From assembly GCA_965205055.1 (NCBI GenBank), contig OZ242030.1, positions 1,426,001-1,490,000 on the forward strand: a stretch of 64,000 bases of DNA, written 5' to 3'. The notes beneath the pieces are model-generated. The model ran no database searches. It saw only the letters and a list, made by a program, of their open reading frames with translations, and was not told the DNA's origin. Both the position numbers and the translations under genes were made by a program. Source of the stretch: CBDBBY01 sp965205055. Lineage in GTDB: Bacteria; Pseudomonadota; Alphaproteobacteria; Rhodobacterales; Rhodobacteraceae. Position 1 is the first letter of the stretch. The number at the start of each line of letters is the position of its first letter. This document shows, in pieces, positions 55,325 to 64,000 of the stretch.

Positions 55325-55605
55325 CCTTGTCGCCTTCATAGGAACGGTCCTTCGCCGGTGGCATGCTGCTCGCGAAGCGCGGCGAACAACCGCTCGAGCA
55401 CGCCGCTGCGGAACCGGCGGCCAAACCGGGCGTAGACCGCAAACCAGTTGCCGAACCGTTTCGGCAGCGCGTGCTGTTTGCAGCCGTTCTCCAAGACGTA
55501 CGGAAGTGCGTTTATGAAGACGATCTTCGAAATCCGCACGTTCCCGCGCTGAACCGGCAGGCAGGGGTGGATTTGGGTGCAACGTTTTGCCGTGATCTGT
55601 TTCAT
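55325..55605 (-). mobile_element. IS5-family transposase relic with internal deletion
   Basis: From an ATG at 55605 the frame reads MKQITAKRCTQIHPCLPVQRGN, then NALPYVLENGCKQHALPKRFGNW and GVLERLFAALREQ, the N-terminal part of IS5-group transposases. Where the DDE core should follow, the sequence jumps directly to a DRSYEGDK motif of the far C-terminal half, in another frame (about 55325-55348). Most of the transposase is missing. Terminal inverted repeats were not identified. Confidence 0.72.
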
Positions 55606-56014
55606 CACTGCGCACCGCTCGATTGCCGTCTCATTGTCGACAAGCACTTAAGCATGGACCCAAGCAAGCATTAGCGTAGACAGGGCCTAGCTTCCCATTC
55701 CGTTGATTTGGTTGGATTTCAGGGCCTCAGAGGTGTTCCCTGCAGCATTTCGAAGAATTTGGCCGCGTTCCGGTTTCTGGTTGGAAATATCCGGTGCGAT
55801 AGATTTTGTCGGAGCGGATTCGCCCTGTCTCAGGGCGGCGCCCGGTCAGACTCGAAGTCCGGGAGGGACAGCGGCTTCCGATAGGTGACTGGAGTCGTCA
55901 TGCATTGCATTCATCAGGAGCGCAAGGAACGCCGACCGCCCGTCATGCGAAATGCGGAGCGCGCGGATTCGTAGGAGCAAGCACTCATGGGAGTTCCGGC
56001 GCGCCATTTTTTCG
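55606..56014. other. Intergenic stretch after the hyu/ABC operon
   Basis: No gene recognised. It separates the IS5 relic from the permease gene, whose 3' end lies at 56015. Confidence 0.5.
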
Positions 56015-56956
56015 TCAGCGCCGCCCGGCGGCGCTGATGCCTACAGCCCCGAGGATAACCAGTCCGGTCGTGAGGTCTCTGTAGAACGGGTCCGCGTTCA
56101 GGATGTTGAAGCCGTTGTTGATCAGCGCCAAAAGCAGCACTCCGGCGACGCTGCGCCATACCGCGCCCACGCCGCCGTAGATGCTGGTACCGCCAAGAAT
56201 GACTGCGGCGATCGCCTGAAGTTCCATGCCCGCGCCTGCGCTCGCTTGACCCATCGAAATCCTCGAGACCGAAATCGCGGCGGCAAGGCCGGCGGCAAGA
56301 CCGGCAATGACAAATGTCGCGACTTTTATCCTGTCGGTTCTTATGCCCGAAAGGATAGCCGCCTCCTCATTGCCGCCGACGGAAAAAATCTTTCGGCCCA
56401 GAGTTGTTCTGTTCAAAACGAAGGTCAGTATCAGCGCGAACGCCGCCAGCACGTAGACGGCGATGAAAACGCCGAGGAACTTGTCGCGGCCGAGCCAGGT
56501 GAATTCGTCGATCCTGACCGGAATCAGCCGCCCGTCCGAAATGACTATGGCGACTCCCTTGAACACCAGGCTCGTTGCGATGGTCGCCAAAAATGAATGC
56601 ACGTTCAGTCTTGTGATGACCACGCCGTTTACAAGTCCAAGCGCCGCGCCGACGAGAGGCGCGACAAGCAGTCCGACATAGGGGTCGAGATTCAATGCCA
56701 CCCATGCAGCAGTGACGCCGGCCACCGCGAATATGGCGGCCACCGACAGGTCGAAGCCGCCTCCGATGATCACGAGCGTCATCGCGCTTGCCATGATCGC
56801 AAGCGGAGCATTCTGATTGAGAATGTTCTGAAGATTGCGAAGCGTCAGAAAGCTGTCGCTCAGCAGGCTGAGCGTGATGATAAGAATTACGCCTATCACC
56901 AGAACGGCGTAAGCTTGGAGGAATCCCGCCACCCTGTGTCGGTCGAAATTGATCAT
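56015..56956 (-). CDS. Ribose-type ABC transporter permease (RbsC-like)
   Basis: A 313-residue inner-membrane protein with eight to ten hydrophobic segments. Family-specific motifs: LAIMASAMTLVIIGGGFDLSV near residues 52-72, and AIAAVILGGTSIYGGVG near 247-263. The final gene of the operon; its start overlaps the end of the ATPase gene by four bases. Confidence 0.9.
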   Translation of the reverse strand: MINFDRHRVAGFLQAYAVLVIGVILIITLSLLSDSFLTLRNLQNILNQNAPLAIMASAMTLVIIGGGFDLSVAAIFAVAGVTAAWVALNLDPYVGLLVAPLVGAALGLVNGVVITRLNVHSFLATIATSLVFKGVAIVISDGRLIPVRIDEFTWLGRDKFLGVFIAVYVLAAFALILTFVLNRTTLGRKIFSVGGNEEAAILSGIRTDRIKVATFVIAGLAAGLAAAISVSRISMGQASAGAGMELQAIAAVILGGTSIYGGVGAVWRSVAGVLLLALINNGFNILNADPFYRDLTTGLVILGAVGISAAGRR

Positions 56957-58503
56957 TGCACTCCTGCCGAACCCAGCTGCGACCCGTTGCTCCTTTGTAG
57001 ATCGAACAGAAGCTCCAGCATCTCGCCTTCCGTTCTGCCTTCCGGATCTATTTCACCTGCTATGCATCCGTCCGAAACAAGGTAAGCTCTGTGGGCCAGC
57101 CCCAAAACCTCATCGATTTCGCTGGAGATGAGCAGCACCCCTGCGCCGTTCGCCGCGACCTCCGCGATCGCTTCATGAATCCGTTGCCTTGCGCCCACGT
57201 CGACGCCGCGGCTCGGCTCGTCAAGTATAACGATCTGCGGATCCCTCAACAGCCACTTGCCCAACAGCACCTTTTGCTGGTTTCCGCCCGAAAAATTAAA
57301 GACGTTTCCTTCCGTGTCTGAAGGCTTGATCTGGAAATGCTCAATCACCTTCCGCGCATCGCCGACCTCCCTATTTCTCCGCACCCGACCCAGCCGGTCG
57401 GCGAATGACCGCAGATGCGGCAGCGTGAAATTCGCCCGCACGGGCATCGTCATGACCAGCCCTTGGCGCCTTCTGTCTTCCGGAGCCATCACAAGTCCCA
57501 GCCGTGTCGACGCGGACGGGCTGCGCGAGTCGTAGCGAGCGCCGTTGACGCGCACGCTTCCGTCGGCGGCTTGATCGGCGCCGATCACGGCTCGGGCTAT
57601 TTCGGTCCGTCCGCTTCCGACGAGTCCGATAAATCCGACGATCTCGCCTCGATTGACCTTGAAGGACGCGTTCCTCGTTCCGTTCTGCGCACTCAGGTTG
57701 TCCACTTCCAGCACGGCTGGGCCATCAGGAGCTCTTGCTTTTGCAGGAAACGGAGTTTCGGTCTGACCCCCGCCGAGCATGGCGGATACCAAAGACGATT
57801 TCGTTTCTTTGCACCCGTCCGCCGTCCGAACCAAGCGCCCGTCGCGCAAAACCGTAATTCGATCGCAAACTTCAAGTATGTTGTCCAGAAAGTGCGAGAC
57901 GTAAACGACGGTTCCGCCGGAGTCGCGCAGTTTCAGCATCGTCGCATGAAGCCGGTCCGTCTCTTCGGCGGAAAGCGACGAAGTCGGCTCGTCCATAACG
58001 ATCACTTTCGCTTCTCTGGCAAGCGCGCGCATGATCTCGATTTTCTGGCGATCGGCAATGGAAAGATTTGCAACCTTCTCGGAGGGGTCAAGTTCAAAGC
58101 CGGTCGCCTTGACAATGCGCGGCATGCGCTCCTCTTCCGTATTCGAGAGAACGCCCCATTTATGGCTTTCGATGCCGAGGAAGACGTTTTGCGCGACAGT
58201 CAACTCGGGCACAAGCTGAAGTTCCTGATGCATGATTGCGATTCCGCGGTCCAACGCCTCCTTTGGCGACCAGGTCGATATCCTCGACCCGAAGACCTCC
58301 AGAGTGCCTTCGCTGGCGCTGTAGTATCCGCCGATGATCTTGCCGAGCGTCGACTTGCCAGCGCCGTTTTCGCCGACCAAGCCATGTATCTCGCCCTGTC
58401 CGACATCGAGATCGACGCCGGAAAGCACTCTGATCCCGCCGAAGGACTTGCCTATGCCCTTCAAACGGACGAGAGCGATTCGGTCCCTTGGCTCCGATTG
58501 CAA
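56953..58503 (-). CDS. Ribose-type ABC transporter ATP-binding protein (RbsA-like, duplicated)
   Basis: A 516-residue ATPase with two nucleotide-binding halves. The first Walker A is GENGAGKSTLGKI and its signature LSIADRQKIEIMRALA; the second half has GLVGSGRTEIARAV as a diverged P-loop and FSGGNQQKVLLGKWL as the signature. This duplicated form is specific to CUT2 sugar transporters. A TTG start at 58503 is used. Lies between hyuB and the permease gene. Confidence 0.92.
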   Translation of the reverse strand: MQSEPRDRIALVRLKGIGKSFGGIRVLSGVDLDVGQGEIHGLVGENGAGKSTLGKIIGGYYSASEGTLEVFGSRISTWSPKEALDRGIAIMHQELQLVPELTVAQNVFLGIESHKWGVLSNTEEERMPRIVKATGFELDPSEKVANLSIADRQKIEIMRALAREAKVIVMDEPTSSLSAEETDRLHATMLKLRDSGGTVVYVSHFLDNILEVCDRITVLRDGRLVRTADGCKETKSSLVSAMLGGGQTETPFPAKARAPDGPAVLEVDNLSAQNGTRNASFKVNRGEIVGFIGLVGSGRTEIARAVIGADQAADGSVRVNGARYDSRSPSASTRLGLVMAPEDRRRQGLVMTMPVRANFTLPHLRSFADRLGRVRRNREVGDARKVIEHFQIKPSDTEGNVFNFSGGNQQKVLLGKWLLRDPQIVILDEPSRGVDVGARQRIHEAIAEVAANGAGVLLISSEIDEVLGLAHRAYLVSDGCIAGEIDPEGRTEGEMLELLFDLQRSNGSQLGSAGVQ

Positions 58504-58513
58504 GAGGACGCCC

Positions 58514-60226
58514 CTAAATCGACATCCGCGGCTCGGTTTCGTGCTTGTTCACCGACAAATCCGCGCGAAGCTTGACGCCGTATTCCGTCCAAGCCGCCTC
58601 CCGTGACACAAGGCCCAGCAGAACGTCCGACTGCACCTCCTGCAGCGGCCGGGCCTTCGGATTGCCGTATCCCCCGCCTCCGCCTGTCCGCGTATCGATG
58701 ACGGTGCCCGCCGGAAGCTCCCTCGCCCTCATTTTCAATGGCCGTTCCTCTCTGCCGTCCGGAAACGCAATCCTGTTGGCCGGGCCTTGCCCCGGCGATC
58801 CGCCGCGCAAGCCCCACGCAGGGGACTTGGACCGCTCGAACCACAGCGCTCCGTAGCAGCCTTCCAGCAGTTTGTATATTCGCACGACGCCGCAGCCGCC
58901 ACGCCACCGCCCTGCGCCGCCGGAATCGCGCCGCAGCGAGAACTCTTCCACCCTGACAGGAAACTTGGTCTCGTAGACTTCCGCGGAAATGTTTCGGAAG
59001 CCGCCGTTTACCAGATTGATCAATGCATTTTCGCCGTCGCCGTCGGACCGCGCGCCCCAGCCGCCGGCGGTCGGCTCAATGGCTATCCACTGTCCCCTTC
59101 CCGGATCGACCGAAAAGAACGCGGCAACCATTGAATCGCCGTAATGCGCCGCCGTCGCCCGCTCAGGCAAGGCTTCCGACATGCAGGAAATCATGAGATC
59201 CGCGAGCAATCCCAGACCTGTGAAATACCACTCGCACGCAGCGGGTTCCTTCGCATTGAACATGCATTCGTCGGGAATGTTCACGGTCATGGTTTCGAAC
59301 GAGCCGCCGGTTATTGCCCGCTCCGGATTGATCATCGTCTTGTAAGCAAGCCTTAGGAGCGATTTCGTTTGGACCGCCCCGCAATTCACCGAACCTGCGA
59401 CCGGCCCGGAAGTGCCTTCGAGGTCGACGATCATCCTGTCTCCCTCGATCATGAGCTTCAGAGCCACTTTCACGGGCTCATCGCCGACGCCGTCGTCGTC
59501 GAGATAGCCTGCGCGCGAATACGTGCCGTCCGTCAAGCGTTTGATCGCCTCGCGGTCCATCTTTCGCGATTGTTCGAAGATATTGCGGCAGGCCGACCGG
59601 TAGACGTCGATCCCGATCCGGTCCAGAAGCATCGACAACCGCCTCTGCCCGGTCTTGATGGAAGCAATCTGGGCATTCAGATCGCCGATGGAAACATCGG
59701 GGAGCCGGGTATTCAACCGCAGATGATCGTACCATTCCTTGATCGGCCTGCCTTGTTTTACGATCCTGGTCGGACCGAGGCGCAATCCTTCATGGTAGAT
59801 GCTCGTCGAACCCATTGTGGACCCCGGATCGATCGCCCCGATGTCGTTCCAATGCGCCCTCGCCGCGCCGAATCCGACGAGTTCGCCTCCATGGAACACA
59901 GGACCGATCGCCGTTATGTCATGCAGGTGGGTGCCCTGCATGTAGCTGTCGTTCATTATGAAAATATCGCCTGGCGCCATGTCCTCGCCGTAGTAGTCGA
60001 GCACGTGGTGCACGCAGGCGTCTATCGCCCCTACGAACAGCGGAACGCCGGTGGACTGCCCCAGCATATTGCCGTCGGCGTCAAGAAGCGCGACCGCGCT
60101 GTCGCGACCTTCATAGATCACGGCCGAATATGCCGAGCGCCAAAGCGCGGCGTTCATGTCCTCCGCGCATGATGTGACGAAATTGCGAACAACTTCGGTT
60201 GTGATCGGATCGGCTTCCGCAGTCAT
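58514..60226 (-). CDS. hyuB: Hydantoinase B / oxoprolinase-type subunit
   Basis: A 570-residue HyuB-family protein (PF02538). Motifs: DPITTEVVRNFVTSCAEDMNAAL, FIMNDSYMQGTHLHDITAIGPVF, and GVVRIYKLL with a glycine-rich RTGGGGGYGNPKARP near the end. With HyuA it performs ATP-dependent cleavage of a cyclic amide such as hydantoin, N-methylhydantoin or 5-oxoproline. It ends ten bases before the ABC ATPase. Confidence 0.88.
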   Translation of the reverse strand: MTAEADPITTEVVRNFVTSCAEDMNAALWRSAYSAVIYEGRDSAVALLDADGNMLGQSTGVPLFVGAIDACVHHVLDYYGEDMAPGDIFIMNDSYMQGTHLHDITAIGPVFHGGELVGFGAARAHWNDIGAIDPGSTMGSTSIYHEGLRLGPTRIVKQGRPIKEWYDHLRLNTRLPDVSIGDLNAQIASIKTGQRRLSMLLDRIGIDVYRSACRNIFEQSRKMDREAIKRLTDGTYSRAGYLDDDGVGDEPVKVALKLMIEGDRMIVDLEGTSGPVAGSVNCGAVQTKSLLRLAYKTMINPERAITGGSFETMTVNIPDECMFNAKEPAACEWYFTGLGLLADLMISCMSEALPERATAAHYGDSMVAAFFSVDPGRGQWIAIEPTAGGWGARSDGDGENALINLVNGGFRNISAEVYETKFPVRVEEFSLRRDSGGAGRWRGGCGVVRIYKLLEGCYGALWFERSKSPAWGLRGGSPGQGPANRIAFPDGREERPLKMRARELPAGTVIDTRTGGGGGYGNPKARPLQEVQSDVLLGLVSREAAWTEYGVKLRADLSVNKHETEPRMSI

Positions 60227-62248
60227 CTATCCGTTCTCCGCAGGTCTCAGAACGAGATGGCCGCCTCCGATCAGCCGCGCTTGCCAGTTCGGCGGGACCA
60301 GCGTCGTTGCGGTGGTTTCCTCAATGATCGCCGGCCCCGAAACGACGTCGCATTCGCTCAACCCCGATCGGTCCAGCACCGCCGTTTCATGCAGCGCGCC
60401 CGCAAAATACACGTCGCGAGACCGCGGTTCAGTCCTCGCGAGCGCAATCGGCGGGGCCTCGGACGGGCGAGCAAGCTTGCCTATCGCGGTCAGCCGTATG
60501 TTCGCCATCTCGATTCGAGCCTCAGGGCTGTTGTGCCCGTATTGCCGCAAGTAGGCGTCGTCGAAGCTGCGGCGAATTATTTCCATGTCCAAATTTCCTC
60601 CAGCAATGGGAACCGTTAGGACATACTCTTGGCCGAAGTAGCGGAAATCCGCGCTTCGTTCAAAGCGGATTTCGCCGCTCTTCACGCCTTCGCCCAAAAG
60701 ATGGTTTCTTCCTTCGTCTTCAAGACGCCGGAATATTTTTTCCACGTCGGCCGCATTCAAGGAATCCCAGAAGCCGTAGCAAGTCTCCTTGCAATCGTGC
60801 CGGATGTCCGTCTGCAGCATGCCCCAGGCGGAAAAGGCGCCCGGGTGCACCGGAACCATGACCTCCTTGATCTCAAGCTCTTCGGCCAAAGCGACAGCCT
60901 GCGCCGGACCAGCGCCGCCGAACGCGACGAGGGAAAAATCGCGAGGGTCGATGCCTCTCCTTATGGTGATGGTCCGAATGGCATCGGCCATTTTCGCGTT
61001 GATGATGTCGAGAACGCCTTGCGCCATTGCGCGCGCATCCATTCCGAATCTGGAACCCATCCGACTCAGCGCGTCCTCGGAGGCGGTCCGGTCCAGAGCA
61101 ATCTCGGAGCCGGAAAAATTGGAGCTGTCGAGACGGCCGAGCACCAAGTTGGCATCGCTGACCGTCGGCTCGTCGCCCCCTCGCCCGTAGCAGATGGGGC
61201 CGGGCACGGAACCGGCGGATTGGGGACCCACCCGCACTGCGCCGGCTTCCTCCCATACGATGGATCCGCCGCCCGCTCCGATGACATGAATATCCACAAC
61301 GGACATCTGGACGGGAAGACCTTCAATCTTGGTCTCGTTCGACGAAGACGGAACGCCGTCGATGATGAGGCTCGCATCGAACGACGTCCCGCCCATGTCG
61401 ATGCAAATGAGATTCGGTCTGTCTGTCGCCGAAGAGAGCGCTCTCCCTCCGATTGCGCCGCCGACCGGCCCCGAGAGAAGCGTCTGCAGCGGCATCTTGC
61501 TCGCAGATTCCGCCGACATCACGCCGCCGTTGGACTTCATGACATGAAGGCCGCGGCCTTGCGGGAACCGTCGCTGCAGCTCGTCGACCAGCAACTCCAG
61601 ATATCCGCGGATCACCGGAGCCAAGTAGCTGTCCATCACAGTCGTCGATGTGCGCTCGAATTCGCGCCATTCAGGCGACACTCTATGGGACAGGCCGATG
61701 GCCACTCCGGGGAGGCGTTCGCGGAGATAGGCTTCGACCCGGAGCTCATGGTCCGGATTCTTGAATGAAAACAGCAGGCAGACGGCTACGGCTTCGTAAC
61801 CTTCGCTCTGCGCCGCATCTGCAAGCGCGTCGAGATCCTCAAGATGAAGCTCTTCAGCGACCTCGCCCGACCCCGCTATCCGGCCCCGTATCGCATATGT
61901 ATGCTCAAGCGTCGCCAACGGCTTGGGCTTGTTCCAGCGGATAGAGAAAATTTCGCCGCGGTCGTTGCCCTGAATCGTATAGATGTCTCGGAAATTCCTG
62001 TTCGTGACCAAGGCGGTTTTTGCGCCCGTGCGGGTCAGCAACGCATTCAGGCCGACTGTCGTGCCGTGCACGAAAAATTCGACCGCAGCCTCCGGCGAAA
62101 CAGCGATTTCGATTCCCCGCAGCACGGCAAGCGCCGGATTTTCCGGCGTCGAAAGAACCTTGACCGCCTTGCAGACCCCGCTTGCCGTGTCCTGGCAAAC
62201 AATGTCGGTGAACGTGCCGCCTATGTCGGCTGCGATTCGGTAGTTCAT
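60227..62248 (-). CDS. hyuA: Hydantoinase A / oxoprolinase-type subunit
   Basis: A 673-residue HyuA-family ATPase. The N-terminus YRIAADIGGTFTDIVCQD is the actin-like phosphate loop. Later motifs are LLSGPVGGAIGGRAL, ICIDMGGTSFDASL and LVAFGGAGPAQAVALAEEL. Its stop is immediately before the hyuB start. I chose the ATG at 62248; the frame extends to 62305. The substrate class cannot be read from the sequence; acetone- or acetophenone-carboxylase-like activity is less likely. Confidence 0.88.
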   Translation of the reverse strand: MNYRIAADIGGTFTDIVCQDTASGVCKAVKVLSTPENPALAVLRGIEIAVSPEAAVEFFVHGTTVGLNALLTRTGAKTALVTNRNFRDIYTIQGNDRGEIFSIRWNKPKPLATLEHTYAIRGRIAGSGEVAEELHLEDLDALADAAQSEGYEAVAVCLLFSFKNPDHELRVEAYLRERLPGVAIGLSHRVSPEWREFERTSTTVMDSYLAPVIRGYLELLVDELQRRFPQGRGLHVMKSNGGVMSAESASKMPLQTLLSGPVGGAIGGRALSSATDRPNLICIDMGGTSFDASLIIDGVPSSSNETKIEGLPVQMSVVDIHVIGAGGGSIVWEEAGAVRVGPQSAGSVPGPICYGRGGDEPTVSDANLVLGRLDSSNFSGSEIALDRTASEDALSRMGSRFGMDARAMAQGVLDIINAKMADAIRTITIRRGIDPRDFSLVAFGGAGPAQAVALAEELEIKEVMVPVHPGAFSAWGMLQTDIRHDCKETCYGFWDSLNAADVEKIFRRLEDEGRNHLLGEGVKSGEIRFERSADFRYFGQEYVLTVPIAGGNLDMEIIRRSFDDAYLRQYGHNSPEARIEMANIRLTAIGKLARPSEAPPIALARTEPRSRDVYFAGALHETAVLDRSGLSECDVVSGPAIIEETTATTLVPPNWQARLIGGGHLVLRPAENG

Positions 62249-62332
62249 TGTGAGGTCGTCCCCGATCCCGTGAGCCTTGAGCAAGTCTTGGGGCGGCGCA
62301 TTCACGGCCGCCCCGCGCCAACGAGGATTGAC

Positions 62333-63319
62333 CTACTGCTCCCACTCGCCGGTGAAGTCGGGATTTTCGTCAAGCTCCTTCTTGGTGATCATCGCCGGCA
62401 TCGGACCCACCAAGTCCATGTTGATAACGACCGGGGGGTCTCCGCCCTGCAGCTTGGTGACGATCGCATCCAGCGCAAGCACGCCCATCGTTTTTGGGAA
62501 AAACGCGAGAGTGGCATCCCAGCGCCCTTCCCTGATGGCGTCAACCGCGATGCTCGCCGCGCCGCCGCCTGACAGGTACACTTCTTCGACATCGTACCCG
62601 GCGGCTTCCAGCGCGATCTCCACGCCGACCAAATGCTGGTCGGCGTTGGACAGCACGGCATGCACATCGTCGTTCGCCTGAAGAATGTCGGTCATCGCCG
62701 TCAGAGAGGTGTCTGGATCGTACCATCCTTCTCCGGTCGCGACGACGTCGATGTTGTCGTGGTCGCCAAGAACTTTGAGAAACGTCTCAAGCCGGAGATT
62801 GTCGAACGGGAAAATCTTCGCGCCGATGATGGCGACGACATTGCACGGGTCCAAACTTTCGCAGAACTTCACCAGCGCATTCGCCTGTAAGGTCGCGCCG
62901 TCGACCGGCGGCGAGGCCAGCGTCGCAGTTATCCCGGGCACTTGCGGCTCAAGGCTGTTGAGATCGGGGCCGATCGGAAACAGCGTCGACACGATCGGAA
63001 CGCCCGCCGCAATCACTTGCTCGAACGCGCCCGCGATGCCGATGCTGTCGTTCGGAAAGACGATGAAGCCATCGTAATTCCCGCTCGCGAGAACATCCTC
63101 AATCTGGTTGTACTGCTTTTCCGCATCGAATTGACCGTCGAATATCGCGGTCTCGACACCGAGCTCGGCCGCCCTCTCCTCAATTCCCGCGTACGTGGCT
63201 TGGTTGAAGCCGTTTTGCGACGACGCCGCGAAGAACGCAATCTTCCAGTCCTGAGCGTTCGCTCCGCCCGCTGCAAGCGCGGCGGCCAAGAACGCGGTCG
63301 CGATATGAATCTTTTTCAT
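62333..63319 (-). CDS. Periplasmic substrate-binding protein of a CUT2-type ABC transporter
   Basis: A 328-residue type I periplasmic-binding protein. The signal peptide MKKIHIATAFLAAALAAGGANA precedes QDWKIAFFAASSQNGFNQATY, and the domain has DGFIVFPNDSIGIAGAFEQVIAAGVPIV with the usual second-lobe sequence later. First gene of the operon, followed by hyuA. It probably delivers the compound cleaved by HyuAB. The ATG at 63319 is chosen by the signal peptide. Confidence 0.9.
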   Translation of the reverse strand: MKKIHIATAFLAAALAAGGANAQDWKIAFFAASSQNGFNQATYAGIEERAAELGVETAIFDGQFDAEKQYNQIEDVLASGNYDGFIVFPNDSIGIAGAFEQVIAAGVPIVSTLFPIGPDLNSLEPQVPGITATLASPPVDGATLQANALVKFCESLDPCNVVAIIGAKIFPFDNLRLETFLKVLGDHDNIDVVATGEGWYDPDTSLTAMTDILQANDDVHAVLSNADQHLVGVEIALEAAGYDVEEVYLSGGGAASIAVDAIREGRWDATLAFFPKTMGVLALDAIVTKLQGGDPPVVINMDLVGPMPAMITKKELDENPDFTGEWEQ

Positions 63320-63339
63320 AGCCTTCCCCTGTGAACAAA

Positions 63340-63351
63340 TGTTGGACAACA
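63340..63351. promoter_or_regulatory. Possible GntR operator
   Basis: TGTTG-GA-CAACA is a five-base inverted repeat between the divergent operon and regulator starts. It fits the short palindromes bound by GntR/FCD proteins. A repeat of TATGCAA/AATGCAA lies next to it (about 63361-63377). Inference only. Confidence 0.35.
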
Positions 63352-63401
63352 GATTATCGTTATGCAATCATAATGCAAGTTCAAATTTCAGGAGGATTCT
63401 G

Positions 63402-64000
63402 TTGCGAAAACTGGCCGGCGGGTTTGGCGAGGCAAGCGGTGCAAACCGCAAGCGGCGCGGCTCCCTGAGCGTGTACGAAAGTTTGCGGGAAGACATATTG
63501 TGGCTGCGGATGACGCCCGGAGCGGCTTTGGACGAGATGGCGCTTGCGAAGCGATTCGGAATCTCCCGAACTCCGATTCGGGAAGCGCTGCTGATGCTCG
63601 CAAGCGAGGATCTCGTGCAACTCCTTCCGAATCGCACAAGCGTGGTCGCCCCGCATTCAATGGACAATCTCGGCGAGTATTTGGATGTGCATCTTGTTCT
63701 TTCGAGGTCCGTCGCCCGCTCCGCCGCTCTTCGGCGGACTTCATCGGACCTTGAGGCGATCCGCGCATTGGAACGGGCATTCCAGATTCAGACCTCGAAG
63801 GACGTATCGGAGGATTTGCTGCGCGCCGACCTGTCCCTTCGCCGGCGCATCAGCGATGCCGCCCGGAATCCGTTTCTGGACAAGTTTTACAGGCTCATTC
63901 TGGACTACGGCATTCGAGCCAAGGTTCTCCACTACATCCCGAACGCCAGCGCCAGCGAATTTCTGGACGCCGCCGAATTGGCATCGGCGCTTGTAGATGC
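63402..64000 (+). CDS. GntR-family (FCD) transcriptional regulator, partial
   Basis: The frame starts at a TTG at 63402 with GGAGG seven bases upstream and runs off the window. The winged helix has YESLREDILWLRMTPGAALDEMALAKRFGISRTPIREALLML, the classic GntR N-terminus. The following helices (SRSVARSAALRR and later DLSLRRRISDAARNPFLDKFY) begin an FCD effector domain. It likely senses the substrate of the divergent transporter/hydantoinase operon. Confidence 0.86.
   Translation, partial: MRKLAGGFGEASGANRKRRGSLSVYESLREDILWLRMTPGAALDEMALAKRFGISRTPIREALLMLASEDLVQLLPNRTSVVAPHSMDNLGEYLDVHLVLSRSVARSAALRRTSSDLEAIRALERAFQIQTSKDVSEDLLRADLSLRRRISDAARNPFLDKFYRLILDYGIRAKVLHYIPNASASEFLDAAELASALVD

Noticed and set aside
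1..64000. CRISPR arrays, rRNA genes, replication origin, prophage structural genes
   Set aside because: No regularly spaced direct repeats, no rRNA-like segments, no dnaA-box cluster and no capsid, tail or integrase genes were seen anywhere in the window.

Overview
The window is a chromosomal segment of an alphaproteobacterium, most likely of the order Rhodobacterales or a close relative. The case rests on gene order. The blocks gph/glmU/glmS, bamE divergent from DUF177-rpmF-plsX-fabH-ihfA-merR followed by tRNA-Pro, erpA divergent from dgt-argS-SPOR-nagZ-scpA-scpB, and ccmI-ruvX-DUF1289 are arrangements I associate with that group. The sequence looks moderately GC-rich. Many start codons are GTG or TTG, and many neighbours overlap by 4 bases (ATGA or GTGA).

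Layout. 1-5.5 kb: leucine catabolism (mccA partial, mccB, ivd) with a DegT-type aminotransferase upstream, on the minus strand. 5.5-9.5 kb: gph, then glmU and glmS for amino-sugar and cell-wall precursors. 9.5-15 kb: first accessory island, holding two diverged copies of a repeat, two short inverted-repeat elements, a BrnT toxin with a frameshifted BrnA, a DnaQ-like exonuclease fused to BRCT, a RES-domain toxin preceded by an IS21 left-end relic, and a twice-frameshifted DUF2335 membrane protein gene. 15.4-22.7 kb: a SnoaL-flavin monooxygenase fusion, zur and znuA facing apart across a clear Zur box (no znuB or znuC nearby), a GPP34 protein, moaA and msrB. 22.9-39.7 kb: dense core genes (envelope, fatty-acid and phospholipid start, nucleotide metabolism, chromosome segregation, translation, DNA repair), with one frameshifted flavin monooxygenase. 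40-44.4 kb: second accessory island, in effect a toxin-antitoxin graveyard: higA with a decapitated higB, an IS21 relic, AbiEi plus a broken nucleotidyltransferase carrying a nonsense codon and a MITE, intact hicBA, and vapB with a truncated vapC. 44.5-49.7 kb: heterotetrameric sarcosine oxidase soxBDAG. 50-53 kb: ccmI, ruvX, DUF1289, dusA. 53-56 kb: a sparse region with an AT-rich nucleotidyltransferase gene (probable MNT plus helical HEPN-like domain in one chain) and an IS5-family relic. 56-64 kb: an operon for a ribose-type ABC transporter and a hydantoinase/oxoprolinase pair, divergent from a GntR/FCD regulator cut off by the window end.

How the parts relate. The catabolic operons (leucine to acetyl-CoA, sarcosine oxidation, imported hydantoin- or oxoproline-like compounds) suggest a heterotroph using amino acids and methylated amines. 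The accessory islands share element families. The same ~111-bp MITE sits at the end of brnA and inside the AbiEii-like gene. The same IS21 left end sits directly upstream of the RES toxin and of the truncated higB. Several genes are broken (brnA, DUF2335, higB, AbiEii-like, vapC, flavin monooxygenase), which points to repeated gain and decay of selfish and defence genes around a stable core.
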